Source: Rheinheimera soli (GTDB taxonomy: Bacteria > Pseudomonadota > Gammaproteobacteria > Enterobacterales > Alteromonadaceae). Taken from it: a stretch of 64,000 bases of DNA. The stretch covers positions 79,704 to 143,703 of the forward strand of contig NZ_JAJOYU010000009.1 in the NCBI RefSeq assembly GCF_021290985.1, read 5' to 3'. The notes under the pieces are model-generated. The model worked only from the letters and a program-made list of their open reading frames with translations, was not told the origin of the DNA and did not search any database. Shown here in pieces: positions 54,003-63,186 of this stretch. The translations under genes were made by a program, and so were the position numbers. Numbering within the stretch: the stretch's first letter is position 1; every line of letters starts with the position of its first letter.

Positions 54003-54019
54003 AATTGGCCTGTCCAATT
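54003..54019. promoter_or_regulatory. Fourth GntR operator, downstream of the regulator gene
   Basis: AATTGGCCTGTCCAATT is the most symmetric copy of the operator found at 53143-53219. It lies 29 bases after the GntR gene stop and overlaps the stop codon of the convergent histidine kinase gene, 784 bases from the nearest upstream copy. Confidence 0.75.
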
Positions 54020-55394
54020 AAGTCTGTGCTGTTTTAAAAGAACGTGATAACACAAATAAAAGACCTGGTTCTGCGCGGTGTGCAGACAAAGTCCACAGAT
54101 GTGTCACTGCAATTTCCTGACAGATAGCTAAACCCAAACCTGCACCACTATCCAGCCGATGTGCTCCGCGCCAGAAACGATTAAAAAGCTGCGGTAATTC
54201 ATCCTCTGTCACGCCCGGCCCAAAATCTCTGAGCGTGAAGCTGTCAGGGGATAAAGTAAGCAGCACTTCTGTGCCTGCTGGCGCATGCTGAATCGCATTT
54301 TCGATTAAGTTTTTCAATAAGGTAAACAAGGCGCCTTTATCCGCTTGCCACTCTGCCCCGTCGCTTTGATCATTTAAGCTTAGCCTTACAGACGCTGCGT
54401 CGGCCATTCGCTGCAGGTAAGACAAGGCCTCGCCTGCAATCTGAGATAGCTGCACAGTAGAGAATTTATAGTTTTGCTCTTCGCTGACTTCGGTTAACAA
54501 CAACAACTGTTGTACCTGACGTGACATGTACTTTACATCACTTAATAACCAGTCACGTTCTTCATTTTCCGGCATTAATTCAAGCTGGGCACGGATCAAC
54601 GCCAGTGGTGTCTTGAGTTCATGTGCTGCTGTGGCCAAAAACTCCTGCTGCAAACGGTACCCCCGCTCCAGTCTGTCTAAAGCTACATTAAAACTCCGGA
54701 CCAAAGGTGCTATTTCCGTCGGCACATGGTCTTCCTGCAAACGTTCCTGTAGAGAGCGTGGCGATATTAAAGCGGCTGCTTGCGATACTTTATGCAAAGG
54801 CCGCAGAGTATAACCCAGGGCAAAATGCACACAGGCACCAAAGATAACAAACAGCACGATAGACAATAAAATCAGTCCATTCTCAATAAAACGTAAGGCA
54901 AAAGTATCATGAGCGAAAAACATAAATCGTCTGCTGACAGCAACCTGAAAAAACCAGGTTTTGCCATTGTGCACCCTGACTCCGTTGGCGGCATCCATCA
55001 TGATGCCATTTTGTTGGAACTCAAAAGGCCCTGCTTTTAATGGCAGCAGCTCAGCGCCAGCCCAAAACTGGGGTGCTGCTTGAGAGGCCAATACAACCCG
55101 CCCGTTCTGGTCCAGAACTCTGAAAGCTATTTCGTTATACAAGCTCTCAAACAACCATAGGTACTCTTCGTCTGCCACCCGAACTGGTATACCTTCTGCG
55201 TTAAAGTGCAGATTTTCCGCCAGTTCGGCGGAAAAATCGTTGATATCGTTTTCGGACAAAATATTGCTCTGAAATCCAAGAGCTGCCAACACCACTAAAG
55301 CAATCAGACTGACGCTAAGGATCATGCCAGCCACATAAGCGAGTTGCATTTTGACACTGATGCTATTGCGATGTTTACGACTTAACAAGCGCAT
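54018..55394 (-). CDS. OmpR-type partner sensor histidine kinase
   Basis: This 458-residue kinase has two transmembrane helices (about residues 15-38 and 165-190) around a periplasmic sensor domain, a HAMP region, a HisKA domain with the phospho-histidine in TAAHELKTPLALI near residue 240 and a HATPase domain (LKNLIENAIQHAP, then RDFGPGV and GAGLGLAI). It overlaps the regulator gene by 20 bases. With mipA it forms one operon. The signal is unknown; related systems sense cationic peptides. Confidence 0.93.
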   Translation of the reverse strand: MRLLSRKHRNSISVKMQLAYVAGMILSVSLIALVVLAALGFQSNILSENDINDFSAELAENLHFNAEGIPVRVADEEYLWLFESLYNEIAFRVLDQNGRVVLASQAAPQFWAGAELLPLKAGPFEFQQNGIMMDAANGVRVHNGKTWFFQVAVSRRFMFFAHDTFALRFIENGLILLSIVLFVIFGACVHFALGYTLRPLHKVSQAAALISPRSLQERLQEDHVPTEIAPLVRSFNVALDRLERGYRLQQEFLATAAHELKTPLALIRAQLELMPENEERDWLLSDVKYMSRQVQQLLLLTEVSEEQNYKFSTVQLSQIAGEALSYLQRMADAASVRLSLNDQSDGAEWQADKGALFTLLKNLIENAIQHAPAGTEVLLTLSPDSFTLRDFGPGVTEDELPQLFNRFWRGAHRLDSGAGLGLAICQEIAVTHLWTLSAHRAEPGLLFVLSRSFKTAQT

Positions 55395-56049
55395 AGCCTA
55401 CTCCTCTGACATTGACGATCTGCTGGCGCGAGCCTACGGCAAGTAACTTCTTACGAATACGGTGTAAAACCACATCCAGGGCATTAGGAGTTACTGCGTC
55501 AGTTAAGCCCCAGGCCGCGGCTTCGAGTAAATTATGCCGGACTGTTTCCCCCTGCTTTCGCATTAAAACCACTAACACCTGCATCTCTGCCTGAGCCAAC
55601 AACTGGCTTTTGTCTGCACAACAAATCAGGTTAGAAGCAGTTTGTAGCAGTAAGTCACCGCAAACAGGATCCAGCGACTGAAATTCGACAGGCCGTCGCA
55701 ACAAAGCTTTGACCCGCGCCACCATCTCTTCCATAGCAAAAGGTTTGGCCAGGTAATCATCAGCACCAGCTTCTAAACCATTGACCCTGTCGTGCAGCGC
55801 ATTGCGGGCTGTCAGCACCAGACAGGGTATGTTATTACCCGCTGCTCTGAGCCGTTGCAGCAAAGTTAAACCATCACCATCAGGCACGCCCCTGTCCAGC
55901 ACCATGGCCTGATAAGGCACTTGTTGCAAAGCATGCCAGGCATGATCAATACGCTCGAAGGTATCAACCACTATGCCAGCGGGCGCTAAGCCCTTGCTGA
56001 TCAGCAGGGCTAAGCGTTTATGATCTTCAAGCAGAAGAATGCGATTCAT
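55375..56049 (-). CDS. OmpR-family response regulator
   Basis: This 224-residue protein has a receiver domain with the phosphorylated Asp in QAMVLDRGVPDGDGL near residue 52 and a winged-helix DNA-binding domain at the C-terminus (NALDVVLHRIRKKL, IVNVRGVGYALV). It starts within the mipA stop (TGATG) and overlaps the kinase gene. Its likely targets are the direct repeats at 56901-56915. Confidence 0.95.
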   Translation of the reverse strand: MNRILLLEDHKRLALLISKGLAPAGIVVDTFERIDHAWHALQQVPYQAMVLDRGVPDGDGLTLLQRLRAAGNNIPCLVLTARNALHDRVNGLEAGADDYLAKPFAMEEMVARVKALLRRPVEFQSLDPVCGDLLLQTASNLICCADKSQLLAQAEMQVLVVLMRKQGETVRHNLLEAAAWGLTDAVTPNALDVVLHRIRKKLLAVGSRQQIVNVRGVGYALVKS

Positions 56050-56849
56050 CAGAAGCGGTAGATATAAGCCAAAGACACCTGGCTTTCTGTTGAGCTATCG
56101 ACCAGCGGGCTGTCTTTGATTTCATCCGCCAGACTGGTGACGGCAAAATCCAAAAATATCATGTGTTTTTGATTAAACATATAACCACCACGTAATCCTA
56201 TTTCGGTATTTAAACCTGCTTCGCCCTGATAAAAAGTCCGGCCGCTTGTGACTTCATCGGTACGAACGCCGTAGTAATAGTCCACATAACTTTCATCCAC
56301 CCAGCTAAACACAGCACGGGGCGTTAGCATATAGTTGTCACCAAAGTGCCAGGTTCTTTCGAAACCAAGATTAACCATGCTGCCTTCACTGTCTCCGGCG
56401 ACTTCGGTCAGAAACTCAAGACTGACGGTAGCGATATTATTTTGCCATTCGGCCACAGCACCAGCCCAGAAACCGCCATCGCGATCTTCCATACCATTGA
56501 GAATAGGGGCATCGTCAGCTTCGTAGTTGGTAAAATCATATTTACCAATGATACCGAAGTTAAATGCATTGGAATCGTTCAGCGTAATGCCAGGCAGTTT
56601 GTACTTCAGATTTGGTCCAAGGATCTCAATATACTCATTCTCGTAGGAAAGAAAAGGAATGACCTTGGTATCCCGATCACTGTCTGTATAAGCCTTTTGG
56701 TTGGACATGACACCCAAACCAAGTCCCCATGACGATCTCTGCTCATCTTGTGACTCTGCGGCAACAAGAGGGAAAGCGAGTAAAGCAATGGCAGCAGTAA
56801 CGCCGCGCGCAGAAGGTTTTACATCAACATTAAACAACTGTGGGCGCAT
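56049..56849 (-). CDS. MipA/OmpV-family outer-membrane protein
   Basis: This 266-residue beta-barrel protein of the MipA/OmpV family starts at 56849 (AAGGAAA in front), with a signal peptide ending LVAAES near residue 32. It ends with the aromatic residue of SLAYIYRF, typical of outer-membrane barrels. MipA-like proteins scaffold murein enzymes in E. coli and sense polymyxins together with a two-component system in Pseudomonas. It is the first gene of an operon with a response regulator and kinase, which supports a sensory role. Confidence 0.92.
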   Translation of the reverse strand: MRPQLFNVDVKPSARGVTAAIALLAFPLVAAESQDEQRSSWGLGLGVMSNQKAYTDSDRDTKVIPFLSYENEYIEILGPNLKYKLPGITLNDSNAFNFGIIGKYDFTNYEADDAPILNGMEDRDGGFWAGAVAEWQNNIATVSLEFLTEVAGDSEGSMVNLGFERTWHFGDNYMLTPRAVFSWVDESYVDYYYGVRTDEVTSGRTFYQGEAGLNTEIGLRGGYMFNQKHMIFLDFAVTSLADEIKDSPLVDSSTESQVSLAYIYRF

Positions 56850-56900
56850 AAAGGTTTCCTTATGGATGATTAAGAACAGCGCCATTTTCATCTTTGTGAC

Positions 56901-56960
56901 TTACACGATACTTACGACAGCTGTTTAATTTTATTTTTTTGCTTTTCTCCCGTCGTAAGT
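56901..56960. promoter_or_regulatory. TTAC repeats between mipA operon and RND genes
   Basis: TTAC occurs at 56901-56904 and 56912-56915, an 11-bp spacing typical of OmpR-family direct repeats. In addition ACTTACGAC (56910-56918) and GTCGTAAGT (56952-56960) form a perfect inverted repeat with 33 bases between arms. The site is 52 bases upstream of the mipA start and 180 bases upstream of the RND genes. Confidence 0.5.
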
Positions 56961-57140
56961 TTCCTGAAAGCTATTCCATCCGATAGTACAACCCTTGCTA
57001 CTCTACGGATGAGACCTACAAGTGTTTTATTATCAATTAGTTACTCCTACAAACTCCGCTCCAGTCAGCTATGGCTATTGTCCATGCAATCCGGGAGAGC
57101 GCTTATTTTCCCCAAGCAGCTCGGTAAAAGGAGCAAAAAA

Positions 57141-58313
57141 ATGACAAGGAAAAAACCAAAGCTGCTGCTTATTTCAAGCCTTGTTGTACTTGGTACTGCC
57201 TTTGCTTTGATCCTGGCTATGCCAGACTCACAGCATAGCCAGCAGCAAGCCAAGGTTGCAGCAAAACCAGTGTTGACGGTCACAGCTACCAGAGCCCGTA
57301 TTGAAATGCTGCCTGTCAGGATATCGGCGCACGGCAATATTGTGGCCTGGCAGGAAGCCAGTATTGGTGCTGAAGCTGATGGTCTTCGGCTGACTGAAGT
57401 GCGGGCCAATGTAGGGGATAACGTTGAAAAAGGTCAGCTGCTGGCTAGTTTTGCTTCGGCCACAGTGCAAGCTGAACTGGATTTAAGCCGGGCTGAGCGC
57501 TCTGAAGCTGAAGCTTTGTATGCAGAAGCCAAAGCCGACCTGAAACGCACAACAGAACTACAAAACAGCGGCGCTTTATCCAGCCAGCAAATTCAGCGCT
57601 ACGTCACGGCAGCTCAGTCGGCTTTGGCTCGTTTAGAAGCAGCCAAAGCCAGAGTGACAACCCAGGAATTACGTTTGGCTCAAACCCAAGTGCTGGCACC
57701 GGATCATGGCATTATTTCAGCCCGCACAGCCACTGTCGGCGCTGTCTTGCCCGCAGGGCAGGAATTATTCCGCCTGATCAGAGGGGGGCGTCTTGAATGG
57801 CGGGCCGAAGTGTCATCAGAGGATCTGGCAAAACTTCAACCCGGTCAAACCGCCCACCTGACGTTAGCGGATGGCAGCAGTATTGAAGGTAAGTTGCGCA
57901 TGCTGTCGCCTCTGGTCGATACCCAAAGCCGCAATGCCTTGGTCTATGTCGACCTTGCTGCAAACGCTGCTAACAGCAGCGCCCGCTCAGGCATGTTTGC
58001 CCGAGGTCAATTTGAATTGGCAGCCACTGAAGTCATCACTTTGCCTCAAAGTGCTGTGCAACTGCGTGATGGTTTTAGCTACGTGCTGCGTATAGGTGCA
58101 GATTCAAAAGTCATTCAAACCAAAGTTAAAACAGGCCGCCGCAACGCAGATCGGATAGAAATTGCCCAGGGGCTGGAGCTATCAGACCAGGTCGTTGTAA
58201 CAGGCGGTGCCTTCCTGGGCGATGGTGATCTGATCAAAGTTGTTGCTCCTCAGCCCTCCTTGGCACATTCGCTTACTGGTGATGCCGGTGGCGAGCCTGG
58301 CCCAATGATGTAG
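57141..58313 (+). CDS. RND efflux periplasmic adaptor
   Basis: This 390-residue membrane-fusion protein starts at 57141 after AAAAGGAG. One N-terminal membrane anchor is followed by a lipoyl-like domain (GNIVAWQEASIGAEADGLRL near residue 65 and VGDNVEKGQLLA), a coiled-coil hairpin rich in Ala and Glu, and beta-barrel domains. It links an inner-membrane RND pump to an outer-membrane channel. The pump gene follows after nine bases. No TolC-type channel gene is nearby. Confidence 0.94.
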   Translation: MTRKKPKLLLISSLVVLGTAFALILAMPDSQHSQQQAKVAAKPVLTVTATRARIEMLPVRISAHGNIVAWQEASIGAEADGLRLTEVRANVGDNVEKGQLLASFASATVQAELDLSRAERSEAEALYAEAKADLKRTTELQNSGALSSQQIQRYVTAAQSALARLEAAKARVTTQELRLAQTQVLAPDHGIISARTATVGAVLPAGQELFRLIRGGRLEWRAEVSSEDLAKLQPGQTAHLTLADGSSIEGKLRMLSPLVDTQSRNALVYVDLAANAANSSARSGMFARGQFELAATEVITLPQSAVQLRDGFSYVLRIGADSKVIQTKVKTGRRNADRIEIAQGLELSDQVVVTGGAFLGDGDLIKVVAPQPSLAHSLTGDAGGEPGPMM

Positions 58314-58322
58314 GAGCTCAAC

Positions 58323-61300
58323 ATGAACTTTAATCTATCAAGCTGGGCCATACGCAATCCCACTCCAGCCATACTGCTGTTTATTTTATTAACCTTTGCG
58401 GGGATTTTAGGCTTTCAGTCGATGAAAGTTCAGGACTTACCTGATCTTGAAATGCCGACCGTCACAGTCACAGCCTCTTTACCAGGCGCATCACCTTCAC
58501 AGCTTGAAACTGATGTATCGCGAAAAATTGAAAATGCTCTGGCCACAGTGCAAGGGGTCCGCCATATCTACAGTCACCTGATTGAAGGTGAAGTGACTAT
58601 TACTATTGAATTCAGGTTAGAGCGCGCCATTCAGGAAGCGCTGGATGATGTGCGTGATGCCGTCTCCAGAGTTAGAGCCGACTTGCCCTCTGATTTACGC
58701 GACCCGGTGATTAAAAAAGTGGAACTCTCCGGCTCCCCTATTCTGACCTATAGCATTGCGTCAGCGCAGATGGATGACGAAGCTTTGTCCTGGTTTGTCG
58801 ACAATGACATCAGTAAAACCTTGCTGGCCGTGCGGGGAGTAGGCTCAGTCAGCAGAGTGGGCGGAGTAAGTCGTGAAGTACGGGTGGATTTAGACCCAAC
58901 CCGACTGCTGGCTTTTAATACCACAGCAGCCGATATTTCCCTCCAGTTACGCCAAACCCAACAAGAAGCATCAGGTGGTCGCACCGACTTTGGTGGTATG
59001 GAGCAGTCGGTACGAACTATTGCTACTGTGGGTTCAGCGCAAGAAATCGCCTCTTTAGATATCAGCTTAAGCGATGGCCGCCGCATTCGGCTTGATCAGA
59101 TAGCGGATATTTCTGACACCGTATCAGAGCAACGTTCTGCCGCTTTTTTAAATGGCGAACCCGTGCTGGGCTTTGAAATTGTAAGAGCTTTGGGTTTTGG
59201 CGAACTTGAAGTGGCTGCTGGTGTTCGTGCCGCCTTACTGCAGCTAAAACAGCAAAAACCAGACCTTCAGGTGACGGAGGTGTTTAATCTGACCGACCCT
59301 GTGGCAGAAAACTACGACGGCTCGATGCAACTGCTGTACGAAGGTGCCTTGTTAGCTGTGATTGTGGTCTTTCTGTTTCTGCGCGACTGGCGGGCTACTT
59401 TTATTTCCGCTACAGCCCTGCCCTTATCTGTGATCCCAACCTTTGCCGTGATGCACTTAATGGGCTTTAGCCTGAACATGGTGACCTTGCTGTCGTTGTC
59501 TTTGGTCATTGGTGTACTGGTTGATGACGTCATAGTTGAAATTGAGAATATAGAACGGCATTTGTTAATGGGGAAACGACCTTTTCAGGCGGCTATGGAA
59601 GCCGCTGATGAAATAGGTTTAGCAGTGGTTGCCACTACTTTTACGCTGATTGCAGTATTTCTGCCCACCGCTTTTATGAGTGGCGTTATAGGTAAGTTTT
59701 TTGTGCAATTTGGCTGGACAGCCGCAGTGGCAGTGCTGTTTTCTTTGCTGGTTGCCCGCCTGCTGACGCCTATGATGGCCGCCTACCTGTTAAAAGCGCC
59801 TACACATCAGATAAAACCGGAACCGGCCTGGATCAGCTACTACCTGAAGTTAATGCACTGGTGCTTAGCCCACAGACGTATAACAGCGACAGCTGCTCTT
59901 GGTTTTTTTATCGGTGGATTGTATCTGGCAACTTTGCTGCCCGGTGATTTTATGCCAGCAGAAGATAATCAGCAGACCCAAATTACTCTGACTTTACAAC
60001 CCGGAACCAAACTGCAGCAAACCATAGCCCTGGCTGAACAAGCCCGTGCCCTAGTCGCAAAAAACAAAGAGGTAAAACAGGTCTATACAGCTATAGGCGC
60101 TGGCAGCTCTGGTTCAGATGATGAAGGCGGCAGTTCAGCCACCGGTGTTGCTACTGCTGTACTGACTTTAACTCTGACACACCGCAGCGAACGTTCAGGC
60201 CTGCATAAACAACAGATTGAGCAGCAGCTTCGTGACATGCTTGCTGTACTGCCTGGTGCCCGCATTAAAGTAGGTATGGGTGCAGGCGAAACCTATTCAC
60301 TGCTGCTTGCCAGTGAAGACAGCCGGGTGTTGGAGCAGCATGCGCTGCTGGTTGAACGTGACCTTCGCTCTATTGCCGGCATAGGTGCAGTGATTTCCAG
60401 CGCAAGCTTAGTAAGGCCAGAGCTGATTGTCAGACCTGACTTCGCCAAAGCCGCTGATTTAGGAGTCACCTCTGCTGCTATCGCCGACACATTACGCATT
60501 GCGACAGCGGGTGATTTTGATCAGGATTTAGCCAAGCTGAATCTGAGCAAACGCCAAATTCCTATTGTCGTACGGCTGAATGATGAAGCACGTGCAGATT
60601 TTGATAAACTCAAACGTTTACCTGTGCCTGGCGCACGTGGCCCTGTAGCCCTTGAAAATGTGGCGACTTTGGAGATAAGCAGTGGTCCTTCGCAAATATC
60701 CCGTTTCAACCGTATGCGTAATATCAGTTTTGAAGTTGAGCTGAATAACCTGCCTTTGGGTGATGTAGAACAAGCCATACTGGCCCTTCCCAGCCTGCAG
60801 AATATGCCGGATGGCGTATCACAGAACGTGTTAGGCGATGCCGAAATGATGGGCGAATTAGCTACAGGTTTTGCCATTGCCATGCTGACTGGTGTGCTTT
60901 GCATTTATATGGTGCTGGTGCTGCTATTAAAAGATGTGTTTCAGCCCATGACCATTTTGAGTGCTTTGGTATTGTCTGTGCCTGGTGCCTTTCTGGCGCT
61001 TTTTATCACAGGCTCCACTTTGTCTTTGCCCGCCATGATTGGTCTTATCATGCTGATGGGTATAGCCACTAAAAATTCTATTCTGCTGATTGACTACATC
61101 ATTATCGCCCGCAGCGAATACCAGCTCAGCCAAAGAGCAGCCATAGTGGATGCCTGCCGCAAAAGGGTTCGCCCTATAGTGATGACCACAGTCGCCATGG
61201 GGGCCGGCATGATGCCGATAGCCCTGGGTATGGGCGGCGACCCGAGCTTTCGCTCCCCTATGGCCATAGTGGTGATAGGTGGTCTTATTACTTCAACTTT

Positions 61301-61424
61301 TTTAAGTGTACTGGTGATCCCTGTGCTGTACAGCTATGTGGATGACGGCGTGGCATGGCTAAAATCCATGGTATCGCGTAACCAAATCAAGCAGTCTGCA
61401 GTCCCGCGTGACCTGACGTTATGA
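58323..61424 (+). CDS. RND efflux pump, HAE1-like permease
   Basis: This 1033-residue protein is an RND-family exporter with twelve transmembrane helices and two large periplasmic loops. Proton-relay residues are present: the paired aspartates in GVLVDDVIVEIENI near residue 403 and the lysine in GIATKNSILLIDY near residue 922. It should expel drugs or other compounds together with the adaptor encoded upstream. The long operon also includes the following LpxO-like gene after 43 bases. Substrates cannot be told from sequence. Confidence 0.96.
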   Translation: MNFNLSSWAIRNPTPAILLFILLTFAGILGFQSMKVQDLPDLEMPTVTVTASLPGASPSQLETDVSRKIENALATVQGVRHIYSHLIEGEVTITIEFRLERAIQEALDDVRDAVSRVRADLPSDLRDPVIKKVELSGSPILTYSIASAQMDDEALSWFVDNDISKTLLAVRGVGSVSRVGGVSREVRVDLDPTRLLAFNTTAADISLQLRQTQQEASGGRTDFGGMEQSVRTIATVGSAQEIASLDISLSDGRRIRLDQIADISDTVSEQRSAAFLNGEPVLGFEIVRALGFGELEVAAGVRAALLQLKQQKPDLQVTEVFNLTDPVAENYDGSMQLLYEGALLAVIVVFLFLRDWRATFISATALPLSVIPTFAVMHLMGFSLNMVTLLSLSLVIGVLVDDVIVEIENIERHLLMGKRPFQAAMEAADEIGLAVVATTFTLIAVFLPTAFMSGVIGKFFVQFGWTAAVAVLFSLLVARLLTPMMAAYLLKAPTHQIKPEPAWISYYLKLMHWCLAHRRITATAALGFFIGGLYLATLLPGDFMPAEDNQQTQITLTLQPGTKLQQTIALAEQARALVAKNKEVKQVYTAIGAGSSGSDDEGGSSATGVATAVLTLTLTHRSERSGLHKQQIEQQLRDMLAVLPGARIKVGMGAGETYSLLLASEDSRVLEQHALLVERDLRSIAGIGAVISSASLVRPELIVRPDFAKAADLGVTSAAIADTLRIATAGDFDQDLAKLNLSKRQIPIVVRLNDEARADFDKLKRLPVPGARGPVALENVATLEISSGPSQISRFNRMRNISFEVELNNLPLGDVEQAILALPSLQNMPDGVSQNVLGDAEMMGELATGFAIAMLTGVLCIYMVLVLLLKDVFQPMTILSALVLSVPGAFLALFITGSTLSLPAMIGLIMLMGIATKNSILLIDYIIIARSEYQLSQRAAIVDACRKRVRPIVMTTVAMGAGMMPIALGMGGDPSFRSPMAIVVIGGLITSTFLSVLVIPVLYSYVDDGVAWLKSMVSRNQIKQSAVPRDLTL

Positions 61425-61467
61425 AGACGGCAACCCTGATATTTATCTTACTTATTCGGATCTTATA

Positions 61468-62457
61468 ATGAATCTTAGCCTTTTTATTATCGCCGCCTTA
61501 GTGCTGTATTCCATCTTGTCTGTTGTTTATGTGTATCGCTGGCGCGGACAAGCCCGCTATCTATCTTTTTCGCAATATCTGCGAAAAAGCTGGCCTGTAT
61601 TTGCCCCGCTGAATTGTCTGCTGTATATGACAACAAAAGCAGAAGCCCGTAAACCGGTATTGGATGCGACTTATCTGCAGAATATCTCTGTGCTGAGAGA
61701 CAACTGGCACATCATCAGGGATGAGGCCTTAGCACTGCAGGCCAGTGGTATTTTTGAGCAGATAAAAACACCAGGTTCAGCGGGTTATTACGATGTGGGT
61801 TTCCGTACTTTTTATAAAAGAGGCTGGAGCAAATTTTATCTGATGTGGTACGGCACCACTCACAATTCGGCGCAGCGCTTGTGCCCCAAAACTTTGGCTT
61901 TGCTAAAACAAGTGCCCGGAGTGCAAGGCGCTATGTTTTCTATTCTTCCGCCAGGCTCAGAGCTAAGCTTGCATTCAGATCCTATGGCCAGTTCATTGCG
62001 CTACCATTTAGGTTTGGACACGCCAAACTCTGAACACTGCTACATCAGTGTGGATGGCGAATGTTGTAGCTGGCAAAACGGTCAGGATTTTGTCTTTGAT
62101 GAAACCTACCCGCACCATGCCAAAAACAACACTCAGGCCTCAAGATTAATATTGATGTGTGATGTAGAAAGACCGATGAACCTTTTAGGCCGGTTCTTTA
62201 ACTTGTTATACCGTTTTATTATCAAAGGCACTGTAGTGCCCAATACAACCGAAGATAAAACAGGGATGTTCAGTGCACTATTTGCATCCATGGCACCTTT
62301 GTGTCAGAGCACACTCAAACTACGCACTGAACGTCGCCGCTTGTACAAGGCTTTGAAAATTACCCTCAATACCAGTTTGCTGGCGATGTTGTTTGCCATT
62401 TTATTTGCATTTTTTAGTTTGTTTGAGTCGTTTTTGTCTGCACGTTTGTGGTTGTAG
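61468..62457 (+). CDS. LpxO-like aspartyl/asparaginyl beta-hydroxylase
   Basis: This 329-residue protein has an N-terminal membrane helix (residues 2-24), an Asp/Asn beta-hydroxylase-type double-stranded beta helix with the iron ligands in LHSDPMASSLRYH near residue 172 and a distal histidine in TYPHHAKNN near residue 217, and a C-terminal membrane segment. This architecture is that of LpxO, which hydroxylates a lipid A acyl chain using iron and 2-oxoglutarate. Lipid A is the likely but unproven substrate. It is co-directional with the RND genes. Confidence 0.85.
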   Translation: MNLSLFIIAALVLYSILSVVYVYRWRGQARYLSFSQYLRKSWPVFAPLNCLLYMTTKAEARKPVLDATYLQNISVLRDNWHIIRDEALALQASGIFEQIKTPGSAGYYDVGFRTFYKRGWSKFYLMWYGTTHNSAQRLCPKTLALLKQVPGVQGAMFSILPPGSELSLHSDPMASSLRYHLGLDTPNSEHCYISVDGECCSWQNGQDFVFDETYPHHAKNNTQASRLILMCDVERPMNLLGRFFNLLYRFIIKGTVVPNTTEDKTGMFSALFASMAPLCQSTLKLRTERRRLYKALKITLNTSLLAMLFAILFAFFSLFESFLSARLWL

Positions 62458-62666
62458 AACGAAGGGTGCAGAAAAAATAGAGGCTGTTTTTGTTGCGTTC
62501 ATACTGTTGAGGGGCGACAAATACAGGTTAAATTTTTGCTGCCTATGTAGCAACAGCGGTTCACCTTGTATCAAAGCGTCTTATTGAATGACGACAGTCT
62601 ATGGAGTTTGGCGCACCGCTGTTTTGCAGCGAGTGCAGCCCTACAGATCAGGATAACTGAATAAAG
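62458..62666. other. Intergenic region after LpxO-like gene
   Basis: These 209 bases contain no gene that I can support. A short hairpin (GCAC-C-GCTG, loop TTTTG, CAGC-GA-GTGC) near 62612-62635 is the only structure seen. Confidence 0.5.
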
Positions 62667-62852
62667 CTAGATCAACGCGACCTCGATGTCGTCCTGGTCA
62701 AAACCAAAGACGCTACCATCAAAGTCTACCGACAAACGGCAGCTGTTTCCCGGTGAAGATATCCGGACTATATGCCCAACCTGACCATAACATTCGCTGG
62801 TTGAGTCAATAACTATTACATCAAGACCCACAGTCCACAGTGGTTTTGTCAT
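62667..62852 (-). CDS. Small protein of unknown function
   Basis: This 61-residue protein starts at 62852, after GGGAGA. It is small, acidic and beta-rich, with WTVGLDVIVIDSTSECYGQV followed by GNSCRLSVDFDGSVFGF, a pattern like a single KOW/SH3-type barrel. An upstream ATG at 62966 would extend through a palindrome at 62875-62899 and is rejected. I do not recognise it. Confidence 0.55.
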   Translation of the reverse strand: MTKPLWTVGLDVIVIDSTSECYGQVGHIVRISSPGNSCRLSVDFDGSVFGFDQDDIEVALI

Positions 62853-62874
62853 CAGTTTCTCCCGAATTGATGCC

Positions 62875-62899
62875 TGATTAATACAACAGGTATTAATCA
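62875..62899. promoter_or_regulatory. Palindrome upstream of the small ORF
   Basis: TGATTAATAC and GTATTAATCA form a perfect 10-bp inverted repeat around AACAG, 23 bases upstream of the 61-residue ORF. It has the look of an operator. Confidence 0.55.
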
Positions 62900-63186
62900 T
62901 CAGCCGGGCAGTGTACGCGAATTGGCCTTTTAAAGCGAGATAAGCTTGCAACTGCTTTAACGGCATGCTAAAGAACCAAGCTGCTGGCAGGCTGAGTAAT
63001 TAAGTCGGTCCACCCAGGCAACAAGATTTAGATGCCTTGTTCAGTAAACTATGATTTGGTATCCATTCTGATCCAGGATCAGTTTTTTACTCTAAAAAAA
63101 TCCAGCAAAACCTCTCATAGGCCATTGTTTTTTAGCGATTACATAATCAGATAATGGTGTAAGTTAAACCCTCATACGGATGCTCT
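62900..63186. other. Intergenic region before the truncated WYL gene
   Basis: I see no gene here. CTGATCCAGGATCAG (63068-63082) followed by six T looks like an intrinsic terminator on the plus strand but no gene precedes it, so it could end a small RNA. Confidence 0.4.

Noticed and set aside
58748..61133. Long open frames antisense to the RND permease
   Set aside because: They mirror the codon pattern of the real gene, lack ribosome sites and look like no protein family.
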